Assembly (NCBI GenBank): GCA_016218905.1
Contig: JACRCS010000203.1
Location: 1-8,318 of the forward strand
Source of the DNA: Deltaproteobacteria bacterium
GTDB lineage: Bacteria > Desulfobacterota_C > Deferrisomatia > Deferrisomatales > JACRMM01
Length of the DNA: 8,318 bases
Direction: 5' to 3'
Both the position numbers and the translations under genes were made by a program. Below are positions 5,750 through 8,318 of the stretch, piece after piece (the first letter of the stretch is position 1; each line of letters starts with the position of its first letter). The notes under the pieces were generated by a model, which saw only the letters and a list, made by a program, of their open reading frames with translations, was not told the origin of the DNA and did not search any database.

Positions 5750-6219
5750 CGGAAGATGCAGTTCCTCCAGATCCTCTCCAGCGGGTCGCCGAAGACTTCG
5801 GCTTCGCGCCGGGGATCCGTGTTGGACGTATTGAAGATCAGCGCTCCCCGCGTCCGCAGGAGCCCCCTCGGAACTCCCTCGCCGGAGTCGCCCTCCAGGA
5901 ATTCGTAGGCGAGACCCGGCCGCATCACCCGGTCGACCCAGCCCTTCAGCACGGCCGGCGGCTGGCCCCACCAGTTGGGGTGGACGATCACGAGCCCCTC
6001 CGCCTCCCGAAGCTCGCCGCAGTGCTCGGCGACGAGAGGCGGAAGCTCCGCCCTCCTCCTGAACTCCTCCGCGGGGAGCTCGGGCGGAAAGCGCTCCTCG
6101 TAAAGGTCGTGGAAGAGGACTTCGTGGCCGTCGGCGCGGAGCCTCTCGACTGCCGTCCGGGCGATGGCGTGATTGAAGCTCCCGGGATTCGGGTGCGCCA
6201 GGACGACCGAGATCCTCAC
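5626..6219 (-). CDS. Flavodoxin-fold NAD(P)H:quinone-type oxidoreductase
   Basis: This 197-residue cytoplasmic flavoprotein belongs to the NQO/KefF/MdaB-like family, which performs two-electron reduction of quinones and related electrophiles with NAD(P)H. The flavin phosphate loop is AHPNPGSFNHA (8-18). HPNWWGQPPAVLKGWVDRVM (80-99) is the diagnostic flavin/active-site segment, followed by GLAYEF (102-107). FNTSNTD (129-135) and FRYCGVENV (156-164) are later family blocks. The start is GTG at 6219-6217, with GGAGGAG (6231-6225) five bases upstream and the flavin loop starting at residue 8. The GTG overlaps the TGA of the 24-aa ORF upstream as GTGA, so translation is probably coupled. Its 3' end overlaps the M23 peptidase gene tail to tail by 124 bp. 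The physiological substrate cannot be read from sequence; a KefF-like regulatory role is possible, but no potassium-efflux gene is nearby. Confidence 0.9.
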   Translation of the reverse strand: MRISVVLAHPNPGSFNHAIARTAVERLRADGHEVLFHDLYEERFPPELPAEEFRRRAELPPLVAEHCGELREAEGLVIVHPNWWGQPPAVLKGWVDRVMRPGLAYEFLEGDSGEGVPRGLLRTRGALIFNTSNTDPRREAEVFGDPLERIWRNCIFRYCGVENVRRRNFAMVVTSTDAERRRWLDEVKEEAGAFFGA

Positions 6220-6290
6220 GCCGGCTCCTCCGCCAGCAGGCGCTTGTACACCGAGCAGTCGCTGCAGCTCAGGCGGGTCTCGTCGCTCAT
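6216..6290 (-). CDS. 24-aa CxxC microprotein coupled to the oxidoreductase
   Basis: This short ORF has ATG at 6290-6288 and TGA at 6218-6216. The peptide begins MSDETRLSCSDC and ends SVYKRLLAEEPA, with a CxxC pair at residues 9 and 12 and a charged, probably helical C-terminal half. GAGGAG lies four bases upstream of the ATG, a strong ribosome site. Its stop overlaps the GTG start of the oxidoreductase gene (GTGA), and its own Glu-Glu codons form that gene's GGAGGAG site. Such overlap with a good ribosome site at both ends is hard to explain as chance. It does not match a family I recognise. A metal- or thiol-based role (zinc or iron binding, redox sensing, or a partner of the flavoprotein) is speculation from the CxxC. 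The alternative is a non-functional leader that only couples translation. Confidence 0.6.
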   Translation of the reverse strand: MSDETRLSCSDCSVYKRLLAEEPA

Positions 6291-6399
6291 GGGGCTCCTC
6301 ACGAAGGATTGTGGAAGAGCGATCGTACTCGAACGACCGCGCCGCGCGAAAGCGTACACTTGCGTGCCTCTGCGAGCGTGAACGCCGGTTTGGCTCTCC

Positions 6400-6429
6400 T
6401 TGACACCCGGAAAAGAGGCGTTCTATGCT
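6400..6429 (+). promoter_or_regulatory. Sigma70-type promoter for the binding protein-lutA operon
   Basis: A perfect -35 box TTGACA (6400-6405) is followed after 18 bp by TATGCT (6424-6429; 4 of 6 matches to TATAAT). The predicted transcript starts near 6436, giving a 5' leader of about 36 bases before the ATG at 6472. This is the best promoter match in the window and implies solid expression of the transporter gene. Confidence 0.7.
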
Positions 6430-6471
6430 CCGGGCGCTCTTGTGCTTTTCCCTTTCTTACGGAGGAGAGTC

Positions 6472-7692
6472 ATGAAACGTTCGTGGTTCTTGCGCAGCGG
6501 ACTCGCCACCCTCTTCTCGCTCCTGACCGTCCTGCCCGGCTTCGCGGCCCAGGCCCTCAAGATCGGCCTCGTCGATACCTACACGGGTCCGCCCGCGGCG
6601 TACACCAACGACGTCCGGGACGCCTTCACCATGGCAATGGACAAGATCAACGCTGCCGGCGGCATCGCCGGCCGCAAGGTCGAGATCCTCACCCGGGACG
6701 ACAAGTTCAAGGTGGACGTCGGCCTGGCGGCAGCCAAGGAACTGGTCATGAAGGAGGAGGTCGACCTCCTCATGGGGACGATCAACAGCGCCCTGACCCT
6801 CGCGATCTCCGAGTTCAGCAAGAAGGAGAAGATCCCCTTCCTCGTCACCTTCGCCAAAAGCGACAACATCACGGGCGCCGACGGCCACCGGTACGTCTTC
6901 TCCATGAACGAGAACACGGCCATGGCCGGCAAGGCCGCAGCCATCGGGCTCGCCAAGAAGCCCTACACGAAGTACTGGATCGCAGGGGACGACTACGAGT
7001 ACGGCCACGCCATCGCCGACGAAGTCTGGAACAACCTCCAGAAGCTGAAGCCCGGCGTGAAGCTCCTGGGGCAGTCCTGGTGGAAGGTGGGTGAGCCCGA
7101 CTTCACGCCCTACATCAGCGCGATCGCCGCCGCCAAGCCCGACTGCGTCATCGTCTGCACCGGCGGGCGCGGGAACGTGCCCTTCCTCAAGGCCGCCAAC
7201 GCGACCGGCTTCTACAAGCAGATCCCCTTCTACATGCACACGTCCACCGAGCTCGCCACGCTGAAGCCGCTCGGTCTCGAGGCGCCGGAGGGCGTGCTCG
7301 GCACGTCGAACTATCACTTCTATTATCCGGACACGGCGGCGAACAAGGCCTTCGTGAAGGAGTTCAAGGACCGCTTCAAGCGCGAGCCGAGCGTGGGCGC
7401 GCTCTACGGCTACATCACGGCCCACTTCATCGAGCAAGCGTACAAGAAGGCGGGAAAGATCGAACGGGAGAAGTTCGTCGACGCCCTGGAGGGGATGACG
7501 GTCGCGAGCCCGGTCGGCAACGTCACCCTGCGCGCCTACGATCACCAGGTCGTCCTCCCGATGTTCATGGGTGTCACGAAGAAGTCGCCGGAGCACCCGT
7601 TCCTCATCGCGTCGGAGATCACGACCATCCCGGGCGAGCAGCTCATGCCCTCCGTCGACGACATCAAAAAAGCGCGAGCTGCGAAGAAGTAG
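6472..7692 (+). CDS. Periplasmic substrate-binding protein of a HAAT/LivK-type ABC transporter
   Basis: This 406-residue exported binding protein would capture a small organic solute in the periplasm and deliver it to an ABC permease. A signal peptide (MKRSWFLRSGLATLFSLLTV, then LPGFAAQA) precedes the mature start near LKIGLVDTYTGPPAAY (29-44), the usual first strand of Peripla_BP_6/LivK-type proteins. Other family features are NDVRDAFTMAMDKINAAGGIAGRKVE (46-71, the Gly-Gly-Ile-Ala-Gly turn), VDLLMGTINSALTLAISEF (97-115), YEYGHAIADEVW (175-186) and EPDFTPYISAIAAAKPDCVI (208-227). The ATG at 6472 is chosen over an in-frame ATG at 6400 because GGAGG (6461-6465) sits six bases upstream and the signal peptide begins there. 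The 6400 start would also overlap the promoter. lutA follows 10 bp after the stop. Permease and ATPase genes are not in the window. The family mostly binds branched-chain amino acids, but the lutA neighbour suggests lactate or another hydroxy- or keto-acid. Confidence 0.92.
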   Translation: MKRSWFLRSGLATLFSLLTVLPGFAAQALKIGLVDTYTGPPAAYTNDVRDAFTMAMDKINAAGGIAGRKVEILTRDDKFKVDVGLAAAKELVMKEEVDLLMGTINSALTLAISEFSKKEKIPFLVTFAKSDNITGADGHRYVFSMNENTAMAGKAAAIGLAKKPYTKYWIAGDDYEYGHAIADEVWNNLQKLKPGVKLLGQSWWKVGEPDFTPYISAIAAAKPDCVIVCTGGRGNVPFLKAANATGFYKQIPFYMHTSTELATLKPLGLEAPEGVLGTSNYHFYYPDTAANKAFVKEFKDRFKREPSVGALYGYITAHFIEQAYKKAGKIEREKFVDALEGMTVASPVGNVTLRAYDHQVVLPMFMGVTKKSPEHPFLIASEITTIPGEQLMPSVDDIKKARAAKK

Positions 7693-7702
7693 ATCGGAGG
7701 CC

Positions 7703-8318
7703 ATGCCCTCTCTCTTCCTCACGTGCGCGGTAGACGTCCTCTACCCCGCCGCCGGTCGCGCGGCCGTCCGGGTGCTCGAGGCCCTCGGCGGCCGCGTCCG
7801 CTTTCCGGAGGACCAGACCTGCTGTGGCCAGCCGTGGATCAACTCGGGTGATCCCGGCGTGGGCCGGCGGCTCGCCGAACGCTACCTGCGGACGTTCGAG
7901 ACCGCCGAGGCGGTCGTCTGTTTGAGCTCCTCTTGCGCCGACACGGTTCGAAGTCAATATCCGCGGCTCTTCGAGGGCTCCCCCGGCCTCCGGGAGCGCG
8001 TCGAGGCGCTAGGCGCCAAAACGTACGAGTTCTGCGAGTACCTTCACAGCGTGCTCGGAGTGGGGGAGCTTCCGGCGCACCCGGAGCCGCGTTCGACCAC
8101 GTACCACGGGAGCTGCCGCACCCTGCGGGGCGTCGGCCTCAAGGGCGTCGCCGAGGGGTACCTCCGGCAGATGCTGGGCGACGCCTTCGTGCCTCTCCCG
8201 GACCTGGAATCCTGCTGCGGCTTCGGCGGCACCTTCAGCGTGAAGCTGCCGGAGATCTCCGGCAGGCTCATGGCGGATAAGCTGAGGGCCATCGACTCCA
8301 CGGGGGCGGAGGTCGTGA
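7703..8318 (+). CDS. lutA: LutA-type lactate utilization protein (CCG-domain Fe-S subunit), 3' truncated by window
   Basis: The frame is open from ATG at 7703 to the last base, giving 205 complete codons; about 35-40 residues are probably missing. The protein carries two CCG (cysteine-rich, DUF3483-like) domains of the LutA/YkgE/GlcF/HdrB group. The first has Cys8 (FLTCAVDVLYP), TCCGQPWINSG (39-49) and SSSC (75-78). The second has YHGSCRTLRG (134-143) and SCCGFGGTFSVKLPEIS (170-186). The Cys-Cys-Gly motifs bind Fe-S clusters or serve as redox centres. In Bacillus subtilis, LutA works with LutB and LutC to oxidise L-lactate to pyruvate, and lutB and lutC are expected just beyond the window. 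GGAGG ends two bases before the ATG, unusually close. Ten bases separate it from the binding-protein gene, so the two are almost certainly cotranscribed. A GlcF/GlpC-like role with another 2-hydroxy acid is the main alternative. Confidence 0.92.
   Translation, partial: MPSLFLTCAVDVLYPAAGRAAVRVLEALGGRVRFPEDQTCCGQPWINSGDPGVGRRLAERYLRTFETAEAVVCLSSSCADTVRSQYPRLFEGSPGLRERVEALGAKTYEFCEYLHSVLGVGELPAHPEPRSTTYHGSCRTLRGVGLKGVAEGYLRQMLGDAFVPLPDLESCCGFGGTFSVKLPEISGRLMADKLRAIDSTGAEVV

Noticed and set aside
4331..5971. A 546-codon open frame on the minus strand opposite the methyltransferase, peptidase and oxidoreductase genes.
   Set aside because: It has no recognisable motifs, its composition is skewed to Arg/Gly/Ala, and it crosses three real genes on both strands.
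4693..6381. A 562-codon plus-strand frame.
   Set aside because: It is an out-of-frame shadow of the methyltransferase and peptidase genes and antisense to the oxidoreductase.
6400..6471. N-terminal extension of the binding protein from the in-frame ATG at 6400.
   Set aside because: It would put 24 residues before an otherwise perfect signal peptide, has no ribosome site, and overlaps the promoter. The ATG at 6472 has GGAGG at the right distance.
1..8318. Mobile elements, integrase sites, CRISPR repeats, tRNA or rRNA genes.
   Set aside because: No transposase, recombinase or Cas-like protein, no regularly spaced direct repeats with unique spacers, and no tRNA-like cloverleaf was found. The repeats present are short heptads and hairpins.

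Overview
The window is a GC-rich, densely packed chromosomal segment from a Gram-negative bacterium. The evidence is a periplasmic Cache-type sensor kinase, an exported LytM-type peptidase and an exported ABC-transporter binding protein, all with strongly GC-biased third codon positions. Nothing in it identifies a phylum. A GC-rich deltaproteobacterial-grade or Acidobacteriota-like genome would fit, but that is a guess. There is no phage, transposon, CRISPR array, tRNA or rRNA.

Layout from left to right. (1) Positions 1-120 hold the last 39 codons of an ABC exporter ATPase on the plus strand. (2) A heptanucleotide-repeat inverted array and a GNRA-type hairpin separate it from a convergent minus-strand block. 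That block consists of an orphan sensor histidine kinase (181-2694) downstream of mobA (2761-3429, molybdenum cofactor guanylyltransferase). (3) A 343-bp divergent spacer upstream of mobA holds a candidate minus-strand promoter, a well-formed intrinsic terminator, a duplicated hairpin, a possible 26-aa leader ORF and a pyrimidine-rich heptad repeat. (4) A tight plus-strand operon follows: a DUF486 small membrane protein, an RlmB-type rRNA 2'-O-methyltransferase and an M23 peptidase. (5) A minus-strand pair, a 24-aa CxxC microprotein and a flavodoxin-fold NAD(P)H:quinone-type oxidoreductase, overlaps the 3' end of the peptidase gene by 124 bp. (6) A consensus-like sigma70 promoter then drives a plus-strand operon: a periplasmic HAAT/LivK-type binding protein followed 10 bp later by lutA, which runs off the window.

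Functionally this is mostly housekeeping and metabolism: cofactor maturation, rRNA modification, cell-wall hydrolysis, sensing, and solute uptake with 2-hydroxy-acid oxidation. The pairing of the binding protein with lutA suggests that the transported solute is lactate or a related hydroxy- or keto-acid rather than a branched-chain amino acid.

I see no obvious large undescribed system. The items most worth following are the CxxC microprotein translationally coupled to the oxidoreductase, the promoter/terminator/twin-hairpin leader of mobA, the stop-in-every-frame heptad element between convergent genes, and the antisense tail overlap of the M23 peptidase gene.
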